A stretch of 64,000 bases of DNA from Schistocerca nitens (Eukaryota; Arthropoda; Insecta; Orthoptera; Acrididae): positions 507,256,594 to 507,320,593 of the forward strand of contig NC_064619.1 of NCBI RefSeq assembly GCF_023898315.1, read 5' to 3'. A program made the translations under genes and the position numbers. Each line of letters begins with the position of its first letter. Positions within the stretch are counted from its first letter, which is position 1. This document shows positions 34,382-45,629 of the stretch, in pieces. The notes under the pieces were generated by a model that saw only the letters and a program-made list of their open reading frames with translations, was not told where the DNA came from and did no database searches.

Positions 34382-35235
34382 GTTCAGTATCCATTAGAGA
34401 GACGGGTAGATACAATGCAGTAAGTTTATTTCTCGAACACAAACAAAATCTTCTGTCTATAATGGAAGTAAAGTTCCTTCAAGTCCGAAATTTAGAAAGT
34501 TCTTCCACAAGTTCCTGAATAAGAATCAGAAAAAACAAATAATTAAATTCTTCAACACGTGAAAGTAGTCAGTTGATAAGCGAGAACACAACACTATTTA
34601 AAGGCGAGCAAAATCATGAAGTCTAAATAAATTTCAACACAAAGCAAGTTCCTTGAATTTTGGGTGTGAAAATAAACAAAGTTCGCACTCTAGCTTAAGT
34701 CGTGGAAGCAAACACTTTAAAAATATGATTCATTTGTACTTCACAAGAGAATTTCCCGTGGTCAAACGATATAGAAAATGTCTAAGTCCAGTAGGGATAG
34801 AAGCACAAAGTAAAGTCTTGGAACTACCTCATAAGTGAAGCAAGAACAGTAGCAAGTATACCAAGTCCTGCTAGCACGTTGCCGATCACACTCAGAGTCT
34901 AGACAGATGCGGCGGCTTGCTCACCGGGAAGATGGTGGAGGAGCCCATAGGGAGTCGTTGCTAAAACTTTCTTGCACAGATTTTATACACATTTTCAGGA
35001 TATGTAGGGCACGGCTAGGACTAAACAGGAATATACAACACGCAACCGTTTTGGAGAAAAACTAGTTAGCAAATTTTAGGCACGTTTATATGCATTGTAT
35101 GAACTCTTTTATCAAAGAATTCTGCAGTGAGAGAGTAAATGTTTAGATTTATAAGCATGAGGACTCTAGATCGAATCAGTCTGCTGGTACTGTATTTGTT
35201 TTCGTTTTCTTTATAAAAGACTACGAAACCAATAA
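34382..35235. other. Unassigned spacer
   Basis: No gene or repeat recognised. Confidence 0.3.
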
Positions 35236-35239
35236 ATGA

Positions 35240-35345
35240 CTGAAACGCCCTGGCAGATTAAATCTGTGTGCCGTACCGAAGCTCAAAGTCGGAACCTCTG
35301 CTTTTCACGGTCAAGTGCTCTACCGACCGAGCTACTTATGCACAT
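35240..35345 (-). mobile_element. Half of a tRNA-derived foldback element (type A)
   Basis: CCCTGGCAGATTAAATCTGTG and CAAGTGCTCTACCGACCGAGC match the left half of the type A element, with the tRNA-like part on the minus strand. The opposing half is not found nearby. Confidence 0.65.
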
Positions 35346-35349
35346 ACAG

Positions 35350-36160
35350 TATAAATGCATACACAGTAATGTAACTAAAATAACCACACTAATATGCTTG
35401 AAAGTCTCCGTTCATCCTTTTCTCATTCCCAGTCTCCTTAAGAAAGTTAATTTCTCTTTCTTTCATTAACATGTAAATTTTCAAGGTGGAGATGATCTAC
35501 CAACGTGCAGTATTAAAGCAGTTCCTCCTAAATGTACTCCAATGATACAGCCTTTACGTTTCTCTTTACAGGAAGGCGAAGAAACTTAGAAACCGATTGC
35601 AAAATTACGCTTACATCAACGAACAGAATCGAAGGTTAGCCTCTAGAGATGGTTACATAAAAAATTCGGTCAATCGTACCTCATCATTTGTCTGCACAGT
35701 TGTGTCTTCCCATGTTGAAGTCCCAGTCCTGCCATACACATCACGTCAGTACGAATAAAGGCTGTGAAGGGAAGTTTATACGGTCCCCTCATAAGCTCGC
35801 ACGCAGGCCTAAATAGCTGCCTAGCAGTAGTACACATGCTCGTTTGCACATGCGCGCGACACTGTGGACGCAGGGAGAGGTGCGGTACGTCAACGATCTC
35901 TACTGCCGCCGTCCACGCTGTCTGATACCTGGCCGGAACGGTATTGTTGCCACCAACTGCTCTGGCTGCGTTCTGGAACCAAAACTAGGTAGACATTCTG
36001 CCTGATGACTAGGACGCCACAGTGCCTATGATCCATTAATTATGTTAAGCCAACATGTCCACTGGGTGCCGTGTCAGTTCCTACTTCCCTTAGAACTTCC
36101 CTGATTTCTGGAAACGTCCGGTCTCTACTGGAATTATTCTTAAACATGTCGGTGTTATAT
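35350..36160. other. Unassigned spacer
   Basis: Locally GC-rich around 35810-35960. No gene or repeat recognised. Confidence 0.3.
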
Positions 36161-36503
36161 ATACCGGGAGGTTATACTCAAACTTTCCCTATTTAACACA
36201 TTATTACACGGAAACTAATTACCATACGAGTACCAAATTCGGTAGCACTAATGTCCAGGTTATGGACTGCATGATTCCCATGCGACGCAGCGGCACCGTC
36301 CAGTTCAAACTGTGACTACCAGGTGCCATGATAAGTCATCGTGATTCATAATCTCACACATCCGACCAGTCGTAATGAACTTGTTGACGTGTCAATATAA
36401 GCTTGGACAAAAGGAGCAAGGCTGTATTAATGAAGCTCTATTATCAGAACAACAGTAATGCTGCAGCTGCACTTCGAGAATGTCGCCTGCTGAATGGATT
36501 ACG

Positions 36504-36844
36504 AAAAAAAAAGTGGTTCAAATGGCTCTGAGCAAAAAAATGGATCAAATGGCTCTGAGCACTATGGGACTCAACATCTGTGGTCATAAGTCCCCTAGAA
36601 CTTAGAACTACTTAAACCTAACTAACCTAAGGACATCACACACATCCATGCCCGAGGCAGGATTCGAACCTGCGACCGTAGCAGTCGCGTGGTTCCAGAC
36701 TGAGCGCCTAGAACCGCTAGACCACCGCGGCCGGCGGCTCTGAGCACTATGGGACCCAACATCTGTGGTCATCAGTCCCCTAGAACTTAGAAATACTTAA
36801 ACCTAACTAAGAACATCACACAATACCCAGTCATCACGAGGCAA
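36504..36844 (-). mobile_element. 5'-truncated SINE (family 1b body), itself split by another SINE
   Basis: The 11-bp target duplication AATGGATTACG lies at 36493-36503 and 36845-36855. The outer element consists of 36504-36533 and 36746-36844 and ends in CCCAGTCATCACGAGGC, the same junction as in the SINE at 46206, so it lacks the tRNA-like head. It landed in the transposase pseudogene. Confidence 0.85.
36534..36735 (-). mobile_element. tRNA-derived SINE (family 1), full length, nested
   Basis: Complete copy with tRNA-like head (CCGGCCGCGGTGGTCTAGCGG on the minus strand is at its high end). Its 10-bp target duplication, GGCTCTGAGC (36524-36533 and 36736-36745), lies inside the outer SINE, showing it arrived later. 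Confidence 0.92.
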
Positions 36845-37644
36845 AATGGATTACGGAAGGGTCCTCTTTCTCCACCTGCTGTGCGGATAATGATGAAGAA
36901 GTTAGAATCAACTGGAGTATTGGGCGTCGCTCCGGGAAGAGGCCGACGACCGGTTGGACCACAGGTGGTTGACGAAATCGCTGCTTCGATTGCAGACAAC
37001 GTTGCGCGCAATTCCTGATCGTCAGGCAGTGCGCGTGCTGTGTCACGACAGTTGAATATCCCATAGTCCACTGTATGAGAAGTGCTTCGAACCATTCTCA
37101 ATTGGTATTCGTACAAGATCCATACCGTACAGCAACTTGCACCACAGGATGCACAGCGAGTTGTTGACTTCGCTCTTCACTTTCTCGTAGGGATTGAAGT
37201 TGACGAGGGGTGGCCCAGGACCATCTTACGGACAGACAAAGTTCACTTTTCTATGAACGGTGAGGATAACACACAGAATTTCAGAGTGCGGGGATCTTCA
37301 CCTCCAGTCACTGTGCATACACGTGAACTCGTCACCGTACGGTGTGGCTTCACGGTTACGTTCATCATTGACCCTCCCTTTTTTGAACAGGTACGCGCTC
37401 AAGGACCAAAGACGTGCAGGGTGACTGGCACCCCCAGCGTTACTGCGATATGCTTCTCCAGTATGTTATTCCAGAACTACAGGAGAAAGACGCATTCCAC
37501 TCAACAGTTTTCATGCAAGATGGAGCACCACCGCACATCGCTCGTGAGGTTCACAAGCTTCTCCGAAAAACGTTTGGAAACGATCGAATTATCAGCCGAT
37601 CATTTGCAAATGCTTGTGATATCACACTATTAGACTAGTCCGCC

Positions 37645-38305
37645 GCACTTCGCGGACTCTTGGCTCCGTGCAGGACCCACGGGAAATCGGTATTTAATCG
37701 GAGAGGTGTGCTATGGAGAACTTGCTTGCATTTAAACACGCAGTGAAGCATTATTAAACTCGTCTGGAATAGTTACTCGCTCTCTGCCGGAGACGGCTGC
37801 TGGCACTCATAACACGTGTTGTGACACACGCCACGGGCTGCCTGTTTCGGGGGCCGCAGTCCCGCATAAACTGCGTCACAGCGGGATGTTCCTCACAGAA
37901 GTAGTGCGGTAGCCAGGAGGTAGATGGTGGAGTTGTGAGGGGCTGGATTAGCTATTAAACACATAATACATTAATACATTTATAACATATTAAGTTTACC
38001 AGAGAATAAACAGAGTATTAATTACACCTTTAATTAATCAAAATGGACTTAAATAAATTTTACAGAAAATTCAGTTCCAACTTCTCATTTAAACCTTGAA
38101 ACTCTCAATAAACGTTAAACACAGGAAAATTACAGTGGCTAGAAGCCAAGGTGTTCTCACAGCGACAAAATTTATTAGTAACCAAAATAAATTTGCGAGA
38201 CGCCAACAAAGTTAAAAACCAGGTAAACGCTCAAACACCATTCTACTAAATGAGCTACTTTCTCAGCCACTTAAAAAATTAAATTTCACGCATCAGTAAT
38301 GCTGC
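37645..38305. other. Unassigned spacer
   Basis: No gene or repeat recognised. Confidence 0.3.
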
Positions 38306-38319
38306 ATGTTGTCTCAAGA

Positions 38320-38524
38320 CTCAAAAAACGGCTCAAATGGCTCTGAGCACTATGGGACTTAACATCTGATGTCATCAGTCCCCTAGAACTTAGAACTACT
38401 TAAACCTAACTAACCTAAGGACATCACTCACATCCATGCCCGAGGCAGGATTCGAACCTGCGCCCGTAGCAGTCGCGCGGTTCCAGACTGAAGCGCCTAG
38501 AACCGCTCGGCCACACTGGTCGGC
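38320..38524 (-). mobile_element. tRNA-derived SINE (family 1), full length
   Basis: Reverse copy with tail complement AAACGGCTCAAATGG and an intact head. The perfect 13-bp target duplication TGTTGTCTCAAGA lies at 38307-38319 and 38525-38537. Confidence 0.94.
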
Positions 38525-38831
38525 TGTTGTCTCAAGAATTACTGTAATAACAGACTCAGGCATCACTCCAGAACAAGCGAGCGTAGCTGCTGGCATCAGG
38601 TGACGGCATAATTATTGTACACGTAGCGGTAACAAGGGACGGTCAGCCATCAGTACAAGCTTGGGAGTTACAAGGACTATCATTAGGCTTCCAGCAACAC
38701 AGGCTCAGAGAAAATGAAAACAGTTTAATTTGCACAAACGAACAAAATTTAACTACTTTGACTTTATCAACTATCCTGCTGATTAAGGAAGCGACACAAA
38801 ATATCTATTTAAATTTGTCAACAGCTCCTAC

Positions 38832-39139
38832 CTGTGTCTCACACAATTAGGTAATTATTTAATCACTGTGACAACATTAGTCACCGAACTTGTACGGGCT
38901 CAGCACACTTTAATCACTTCACGAGTATCTGGACAAATTTCGTCACAACTCGGATACTACACTCAACTCGCAATGGGAGTCCCGTAACGCAGATATCTTT
39001 CCATATAAGAACAACTATTTCGCGAAGAAATTTATCAGAGCTCACTATTAAACAAAGGAAGTCTCTGCAACGAGCGGACATGTTAATCCGGACCCAAAGG
39101 ACGTTCACAATCCAGGTGAGAATTCACAGTCGGACTGCC
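38832..39139. repeat. 308-bp direct repeat, copy 1
   Basis: Nearly identical to 39344-39651 (three differences noticed in 308 bp), in the same orientation with a 512-bp period. The 204 bp between copies is not repeated after copy 2. No coding motif. A recent local duplication, or two copies of a short unrecognised element, would both fit. Confidence 0.85.
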
Positions 39140-39343
39140 GTAACACAAAAGCCATGCCAGCAAACCCTCACGCCGCTACGCGCTTGGAAACACCAATTCA
39201 GACGTGCTCCACCTATTCGTCACTCAAGCCCGTATCAAGTGCACAGCTACCACTAGAACTGCACCAGAGCTCACGCCCTCTCGGCGACGTTCTCGTCTTA
39301 TTTATCTCTGCTGGTCGCACACCAAGCGACCACTACTGACCAT

Positions 39344-39651
39344 CTGTGTCTCACACAATTAGGTAATTATTTAATCACTGTGACAACATTAGTCACCGAA
39401 CTTGTACGGGCTCAGCACACTTTAATCACTTCACGAGTATCTGGACAAATTTCGTCACAACTCGGATACTACACTCAACTCGCAATGGGAGTCTCGTAAC
39501 GCAGATATCTTTCCATATAAGAACAACAATTTCGCGAAGAAATTTATCAGAGCTCACTATTAAACAAAGGAAGTCTCTGCAACGAGCGGACATGTTAATC
39601 CGGACCCAAAGGACATTCACAATCCAGGTGAGAATTCACAGTCGGACTGCC
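39344..39651. repeat. 308-bp direct repeat, copy 2
   Basis: Differs from copy 1 by GTCTCG for GTCCCG, ACAATTT for ACTATTT, and ACATTC for ACGTTC. Both copies end at GTCGGACTGCC, after which they diverge abruptly. Confidence 0.85.
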
Positions 39652-39839
39652 CCTGGTCGCAACTAAATAGTTTATCACTAACGATGTAGGAGGCAAAGAT
39701 GATTTTCGCGCGAAGATAAATGAAACTGTAGCGCCACCGCTCACTCATAAGTTTTCACTTAATTGACACGTTCTTACAATCATTACATCGTGATAGACGT
39801 TATACAGCAATCAGTAGGGCAAAAATACGTCTGCGAGGA

Positions 39840-40430
39840 CAGCCAATGGGGTCGTTGGGACCCCGTCGCCCCATTACGCTCCTGTCACCCCGCAGGCCAC
39901 CGCGCTCGGGAGCAGTCGGGGCTCTTGTACGCCATGCAGGCGCGTCAGCAGAAGCAGCATCGCATTGTAAGAGGATTCCACCGGCCGAGCCGGCAGTCTC
40001 AGAGTGGGACTGCCGTATAGACATGGGCCCCTGCTCTGAGCGCGAATTTCTCTCAAGTGCCGGCTGTCGCTCCGCGCTCCAGCTCGCAGAGTTCGGTAGT
40101 GAGAGTGTGTGTGTGGGGTGGGCCTGGGGGTGGGTTGTGGGGAGGGGGACTGGCGTAGAGACAGCGGCAGGGGGAGGAAGAGATAGGAGCGGTGAGTATG
40201 GGAGGGGAGAAATTGGGAAACGGGGAGGTGGTGACAGCGTTGCTGGGACGCCTGTGTTTACCTTACGCCTAGCGGGACAAAAACGCCGCCAGCTGACGCA
40301 GTTTTCAATGGGAGCGGACTCGGGGGGAGAGCCAAGTACTTCAAGAAGGCTCACCGCTTTTCATCGAGTTTTTTCGTGAATGCGCCGTTTTCATTGTGTG
40401 CACAGCTGATTCACGCGGGGGAGAAAGACC
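39840..40430. promoter_or_regulatory. GC- and CpG-rich patch, possible regulatory region
   Basis: A GC-rich block with G-rich tracts (about 40100-40230) and many CpGs. Long overlapping frames on both strands (177 and 184 codons) reflect base composition. No protein family is recognisable. Candidate CpG island or unrecognised 5' exon. Confidence 0.3.
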
Positions 40431-40582
40431 CACCTGGCGAGTGGAAAGATTTGCTAACTTACTGACCCCAATGCATTTCCTGGGGAGAAGGTAGCTTCCT
40501 GCACATCCCGCGATAGCATTTCCAGGTCTAGCACACACCACTAGTCTCTTATTCGGGATGAGGCAGGGTCAGATTATCGTTG

Positions 40583-40935
40583 GTGCACCCAAATTTTCAT
40601 TGATTTCTCCAAATCGCTTCAGACAAATGCCGGGATGGTTCCTTGGAAAGCCGGCCGCGGTGGCCGAGCGGTTCTAGCCGCTTCAGTCCGGAACCGCGCG
40701 ACTGCTACGGTCGCAGGTTCGAGTCCTGCCTCGGGCATGGATGTGTGTGATGTCCTTAGGTTAGTTAGGTTTAAGTAGTTCTAAGTTCTAGGGGACTGAT
40801 GACCTCAGCTGTTAAGCCCCATAGTGCTCAGAGCCATTTGAACCATTTTGTTCCTTGGAAAGACCTACTTCCTTCCCCATCTTTCTCCAGCCAGTGGTTG
40901 TTCTCGGTTCTAAGGACCTCGTCGTCAACATGAAA
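40583..40935 (+). mobile_element. 5'-truncated SINE (family 3), host of a nested SINE
   Basis: CAAATGCCGGGATGGTTCC matches the body of the 45384 element. The sequence continues after the insertion (40863 on) with CTACTTCCTTCCCCATC and a decayed 3' part. The tRNA-like head is missing. Confidence 0.7.
40651..40850 (+). mobile_element. tRNA-derived SINE (family 1), full length, nested
   Basis: Well-preserved copy with the consensus-like head CCGGCCGCGGTGGCCGAGCG and tail GAGCCATTTGAACCATTTTG. The perfect 12-bp target duplication TTCCTTGGAAAG (40639-40650, 40851-40862) is taken from the older family 3 SINE. Confidence 0.95.
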
Positions 40936-41059
40936 TTATAAATCTAATCGTCCTTTCTCTTCGAAATTAGCTGTGCATGGAAGCTGGTCACCATAGCTTA
41001 AGAAAATTTTGCCTGAACGCAAAATGAGAAGCATTTGTTACAGTAGCACTTACATAGTT

Positions 41060-41140
41060 TAATGATGTGTTTACCTGGCCCACAAGTATTGTATTAATTT
41101 ACTAACGGGTTTCGGTCACTGCCCGTGTTCAGAAAGACAT
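41060..41140 (-). repeat. Penelope-like terminal-repeat fragment with degenerate hammerhead-like core
   Basis: On the minus strand CTGAACA (complement of 41126-41132) is followed by CGGG, a loop, CC and GAAACCCGTT (complement of 41104-41113). Order and spacing match the 11.2 kb motif, but the core G is C (CTGAACA instead of CTGANGA). Confidence 0.45.
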
Positions 41141-42415
41141 AACATAAATTGATAAACGTTACTGCTAGATATCCAAAGTGCAAAAAACGCAAGTGCACTT
41201 TGCGGTCGAGAGATATAATTAAAAGACATAAGTACAGTTTAGGAAGTCAACACTGACCAATCCTTTTGCCTTAGTGTACAGATCTATCTTTGTTAACTCA
41301 GACTTTTATGTACACAGCATCCCTTACTGTTTACGAAAGCATTTTATTTTTTCTCTGAATCGCCTGAAAATCGAGCAAAATAAATAATTATGTATTTCCA
41401 ACTCGACATAATGGATTTCATCATCTGTAATACACAACATGTGCAGATTCTCGTATATAGTTTTATTGCGGGTTTCGTCCCAATATCCATCACCTCAATA
41501 GGGAATCACATATGCTAAAGGTACTTGCAAATGTGGTTACTGTGGTATCCTGCCCAGTCGTGTCTTATAGAGTGCCTAGGAAGCTGTTCTCAGATAGCTA
41601 GACAACATACAAGCGAATCATAGTACTGAAGTTTATTAGAGTAATTGAATTGACAATACTTAAGTTTGTAATTACAGTGTCGTGTCCGACATGCAAATAA
41701 TCAATGTCTTAACCTTTATACAATGTCCATGCAAGTAATGGACATAGATCAGAAACCACGGCTCTTCTAGTGCTGTCTTCTAGTCCAGTTCTACTGGTGT
41801 GCGTCTTCTACTGTCAGGCCGAGGCTGGCAGAAGCGACGCTTATATTCTCTTCCGATAGAGGCCGCTCCTGTCGTGGTGCGGTCCCAGTCAGCCTACTAC
41901 TGGCTGACGTCGTCTCACAGCCTTCTCTGAAATTGCGTTCATGTTCGTGCCGCAGCTTCTCGTTACGCCGGAACATTTACGATTAATTACGTACGATAAG
42001 ACGTCAAACAATAGACTTCCAAATGGTCATCGGATGTTCAATCCAGCGTTAAAGCTAAATGTTGTTTGTTGCAAAAAGTCGACACCACTCTCCGAAAGAA
42101 TGACTCCAGGATAATATGTACCTTTATATTATTCGTTCTGCACCTTCGTGTAATTACGTAGACTTTAATGAAGAATCTCAGGAATTCCTTCACAATAGTG
42201 GTCTTTCCTGTAGCTAACATCGCGTCGTCATTCTTGTGCCATATAAAAATTTAATGAAATCAATTTTACTTCCAATAAAATTAGTCAATGACTTCCATCG
42301 TTATCCAAACGTAAACAGTTAAGCTATAAATTCTAGTATTGCCTCCGCCAAAAAACCATTAGTATTTAGTATTACAATCTCAGCATAACTGGATCATTTA
42401 TTCAAGATAAGGAGC
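41141..42415. other. Unassigned spacer
   Basis: Includes a GC-richer block at about 41770-41930. No gene or repeat end recognised. Confidence 0.3.
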
Positions 42416-42419
42416 TTCA

Positions 42420-42760
42420 GAAATTGAGGAACTCAGTAACGCACTGGGCCAGCTGTGGCCCCTGTGGAAGCAGTTATTCAGCTTAGCAGTGATTGAGAGA
42501 GTTGTTGGACGTCCTCCTGACGGATATGGTGCCAAATTCTGTCCAGTTGGCGGGTTAGATCGTCAAAATCCCAAGCTCGTTGGAGGGCAGTGCCCACAAT
42601 GCTCCAAAAGTTCTCAATTGTCGAGAGATCCTTGTTGCCCAAGGTAGGGTTTGACAAACACGGAGAAAAGGAGTAGAAACTCTCGCTGTGTGCGGGCGGG
42701 CTTTATGTTGCTGAAATGTAGCCCCAGGATGGCTTACCATGAAGGGCAACAAAACGGGAT
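42420..42760 (-). pseudogene. Tc1-like transposase fragment, minus half of a head-to-head pair
   Basis: The minus frame reads FQQHKARPHTARVSTPFLR and SNELGIL, corresponding to the region from the second catalytic D to the C-terminus. The D of FQQDN is H here. It faces a plus-strand fragment of the same family at 42866. Confidence 0.7.
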
Positions 42761-42865
42761 TTAGAATATGATCGACGCTGCGCTTTAATGTAACGTTGCT
42801 GTTTCGATGTGCTGTAAGGGTGGCGCCTGACTGTCGCCCGACATACAGCTAGACTAGCAGGAAAA

Positions 42866-43300
42866 GTGGTCTGGCGTGCCACTTCCTTTCATAGCAGGAC
42901 CCCTTTGGTTGTCATCCGTGGCACCCTTACTGTACAGCGGTACGTCGGCGATGTTCTACGTCCAGTTTCAATGTACTTTATGGCAAGCCATCCTGAGCTT
43001 ATATTTATTTCAGCAACACAATGCTCTCCCGCACACGGCGAGAGTCTCTGCTGCTTGTCTTCGTGCTTGCCAAATCCCACCTTGGCCAGAAAGGTCGCCG
43101 GACCTCTCCCCAGTTCAGAACTATTGGAGTGTCATGGTAGGGTCCTACAACCAGCTCGGAATTTTAATGATGTAATTCAACAATCACACAGAAATTGGCA
43201 CGAAAACCCTGAGGAAGACATCCAACAACTCCGTCAATCAGCGCCAAGCCGAACAACTGTTAGCATAAGAGCCAGAGGTAGATCAAAGCATTACTGACTT
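42866..43300 (+). pseudogene. Tc1-like transposase fragment, plus half of a head-to-head pair
   Basis: Two overlapping frames cover one region: MVWRATSFHSRTPLVVIRGT at the start, then LFQQHNALPHTARVSAACLR and PPWPERSPDLSPVQNYWSVM, ending in a frame reading IRARGRSKHY and stop at 43297. The catalytic D of FQQDN is H and the final PIE-type E is Q (PVQN). The N-terminal half is absent. Both halves share the D-to-H change, which suggests they derive from one damaged ancestor by inverted duplication. Confidence 0.75.
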
Positions 43301-43329
43301 GCTCAATTTGTCGAACTCCTGAATAAAAC

Positions 43330-43625
43330 ATCCAATTTTGGTGAAACTGTAACCGTTTTTCTCAACATGTACACCACATCTACGGATTTTTGGATAATTC
43401 CTCCGTTGTGCGTCGTTTTTTTTCTTTTGTTTTTGTTTTAGAGAGAATTATTGCACAGTTCTCGGTCCTATTTCAGCTGTGGTGTTACAGGTAATTACTG
43501 TTATTCCCTCTTTTGTCCACACACTTTGGAGAAGCAAAGCCAAGTTATTGTTCAATCAGAATTAAAATTGGTAGGTGTCCTGTAATATCACCAGTATAAC
43601 GTTAAATAACAAACGGTAGTGGTTC
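43330..43625. other. Unassigned spacer
   Basis: No gene or repeat recognised. Confidence 0.3.
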
Positions 43626-43627
43626 GC

Positions 43628-43857
43628 AGATCGTGGTCTGGTGGTTAGCGTTGATGTCCCTGGCTCACCGGTTCCGATTGCCGGTCAGGCTGGGGATTTT
43701 CTCCGCCCGGGGACTGGATGATTCTGTTGCACTCGTCATTTCATCATCATTCAGGAAAATGATGAGACAGGACAGTGAAAAGATAGGGAAATTGTACGGG
43801 CACTGGTAAACACGTCGTTGAGCGACCCACAAACCTAGACCGCCATCATCATTGTCA
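43628..43857 (+). mobile_element. tRNA-derived SINE (family 4)
   Basis: tRNA-like head (GATCGTGGTCTGGTGGTTAGCG, then GGTTCCGATTGCCGGTC at the B-box position), body GGGGATTTTCTCCGCCCGGG and a 3' part ending in CCACAAACCTAGACCGCCAT then ATCATCATT. No secure target duplication. Confidence 0.75.
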
Positions 43858-43859
43858 AC

Positions 43860-45370
43860 TGTAGTGCTTGCAGAGCCCTGCACGCATTTAAAATTTCTTT
43901 AGCCTTTTTTTTCATGTGTACGAGATGGACATTTATAGTTCGTTATCATGTGCACCTTATTACTAGCTCAAACGGACAAGTAATTCGCGATTTTCCAGAT
44001 AACTCATACCAGCATTTGTTTTCAGGCACTCCATCTATGTATAAAATGGCAGTTAGTTCCGTACAAAATATTCAGCTACAGAGAACAGAACAAATATACC
44101 TTAGTAATTCAAATTATATATAGGTTTTTTCGAAAGAACCTATAGGATTTCAGAAGACCAATAAGGATAAAACATGCAGAAATTAGACACGTGTCAGTGG
44201 GCAGAACATTTCTCCAAGTTTTTGACGTTATAGGCGCTCAATAATTTAAGGACATAACAAACGTCAACAGGTACGTGAAATCAACTGAAGTCGCTGACAT
44301 GGATAGCCCGCAAAGACGGAACAGCTGCAGCCTAGTCTGGAAATCTGTTCACTGGGTTACATACCTGCAGGCGCGATCTAATTTGGCGCAACAATATGGA
44401 ACTACGATTTACCCACATTGGGGCATAATTTCAAAACTTATTAAATACGGCCTATGTCAAAATACAATCCGATGCGTTTTCACTGGTATATTGTTTAATG
44501 ATGCTGAGTCAGGTAGGGTCATTTCGTATTGTTTCCCATAGTAATTTAGTGTTGAAAAACATTAATCGGATCTCACTGTATTATGTACACCGTAGCCGAC
44601 GGTTCAAAAGGCAAATTTCCAAGCCTGCGTTTTAGCCCATTTTTTTGCTTGCCTTTTTCGTCTATTTTCATTGATTACATGACTTTCCCATTTAGATCAC
44701 TGTGGAGGGCTATTTACTCCTGGTAGAACGATCGAAAGCAAGCAGAATAAGAATTAGTGCTACGAAAACTAAAAGACAGCGTGAATGGAAACTCAGTAAG
44801 TAATAACATCTGACGTATTTTACAAGTAATCATTTTCAGTGAAATTTGAAATGTCGGTGCATTGATGCGTTATTCGCGTGGAAAAGATTGCACAAATGCT
44901 TGTTTTTCTACTTTAATTGAGCTTTTCTATGTGTAGTTATGACTTGACGTGACGTATATCGTTTTGGGTACTTCATCCGAGATCCACATTTATTTTCAGC
45001 CGCCTTGTAGTCACAAAGAAAGCAGATTCGAGTGTGGGAGCATTCCAGGACTATACCTGATGAAAGCAGAAAATAAAATTTACAGCGCACCGAACACAGT
45101 GGAAAGGACTCTTTTATACGACGGAAGTTACATTTCCAAAACCGCCAAGAACTGGAAAACATTACGCAGAAAAGTGCAGTCGAAATTCCGCTGTCAAACG
45201 GAGAGACTAACCTGACTCTGTAAAAGTTGATGTCGATAAACTGTTGAAAACAAGATGTGGAGACAACTGGAAAGAGGTTGATAGTTTGTAGTTTTATGTT
45301 TTGCCACTAAACATAGATCGATGTGACGCATTTTGAAACTTAAACGCTGGCTCATGAAGACGGTGACAGT
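43860..45370. other. Unassigned spacer
   Basis: A small hairpin (ATAGGTTTTTTCGAAAGAACC at about 44121) is visible. No gene or element recognised; minus frame 44908-45162 and plus 44949-45215 overlap and lack motifs. Confidence 0.3.
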
Positions 45371-45383
45371 GAGTGTTCACACA

Positions 45384-45615
45384 CCGAGCGAGGCGGCTCA
45401 ATGGTTAGCACACTGGACTCGCATTCGGGAGGACGATGGTTCAAACCCGCGTCCGGCCATCGTGATTTAGGTTTTCCTTGATTTCCCTAGATCGCTTCAG
45501 GAAAATACCGGAATGGTTCTTTTGAAAGGGCAAGGCCAGCGTCCTTCCCTAATCCGATGGGGCCGATAACCTCGCTGTTTGGTCCCCTCCTCCAAACTAA
45601 CAAACCACCCAAGAC
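45384..45615 (+). mobile_element. tRNA-derived SINE (family 3), full length
   Basis: tRNA-like head (CGAGGCGGCTCAATGGTTAG, GACTCGCATTCGGGAGGACG, GGTTCAAACCC) and body with TAGATCGCTTCAGGAAAATA. It ends CCTCCAAACTAACAAACCACC. The 10-bp target duplication TGTT(C/T)ACACA lies at 45374-45383 and 45616-45625, with one mismatch. Confidence 0.88.
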
Positions 45616-45629
45616 TGTTTACACAAGGA

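Larger units (their letters stand above)
36168..37640 (+). pseudogene. Tc1/mariner-superfamily transposase, broken by nested SINEs and truncated
   Basis: Possible left end near 36168 (GGGAGGTTATACTCAAACTT). The coding part starts near 36400 (YYQNNSNAAAALREC reading), is interrupted by SINEs at 36504-36855, then resumes with PPAVRIMMKKLESTGV. The DDE region reads ILRTDKVHFSMNGEDNTQNF (first D, canonically TDE-HF), WCGFTATF-like CGFTVTF, and TVFMQDGAPPHIAREVHKLL (second D). Frames change near 37420, and the sequence loses homology about 37610 before the expected final catalytic residue. No right terminal repeat seen. Closest in appearance to insect elements with VFMQDGAPPH and a late acidic residue; exact clade uncertain. 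Confidence 0.75.

Noticed and set aside
38832-39651. The 308-bp repeats as LTRs of a retrotransposon
   Set aside because: The spacer is only 204 bp, with no primer-binding site, polypurine tract or gag-pol reading, and no target duplication was found.
39800-40379. Overlapping long open frames on both strands as host genes
   Set aside because: They overlap each other almost completely, have proline/arginine/glycine-rich low-complexity composition and no recognisable domain; GC-rich sequence explains them.
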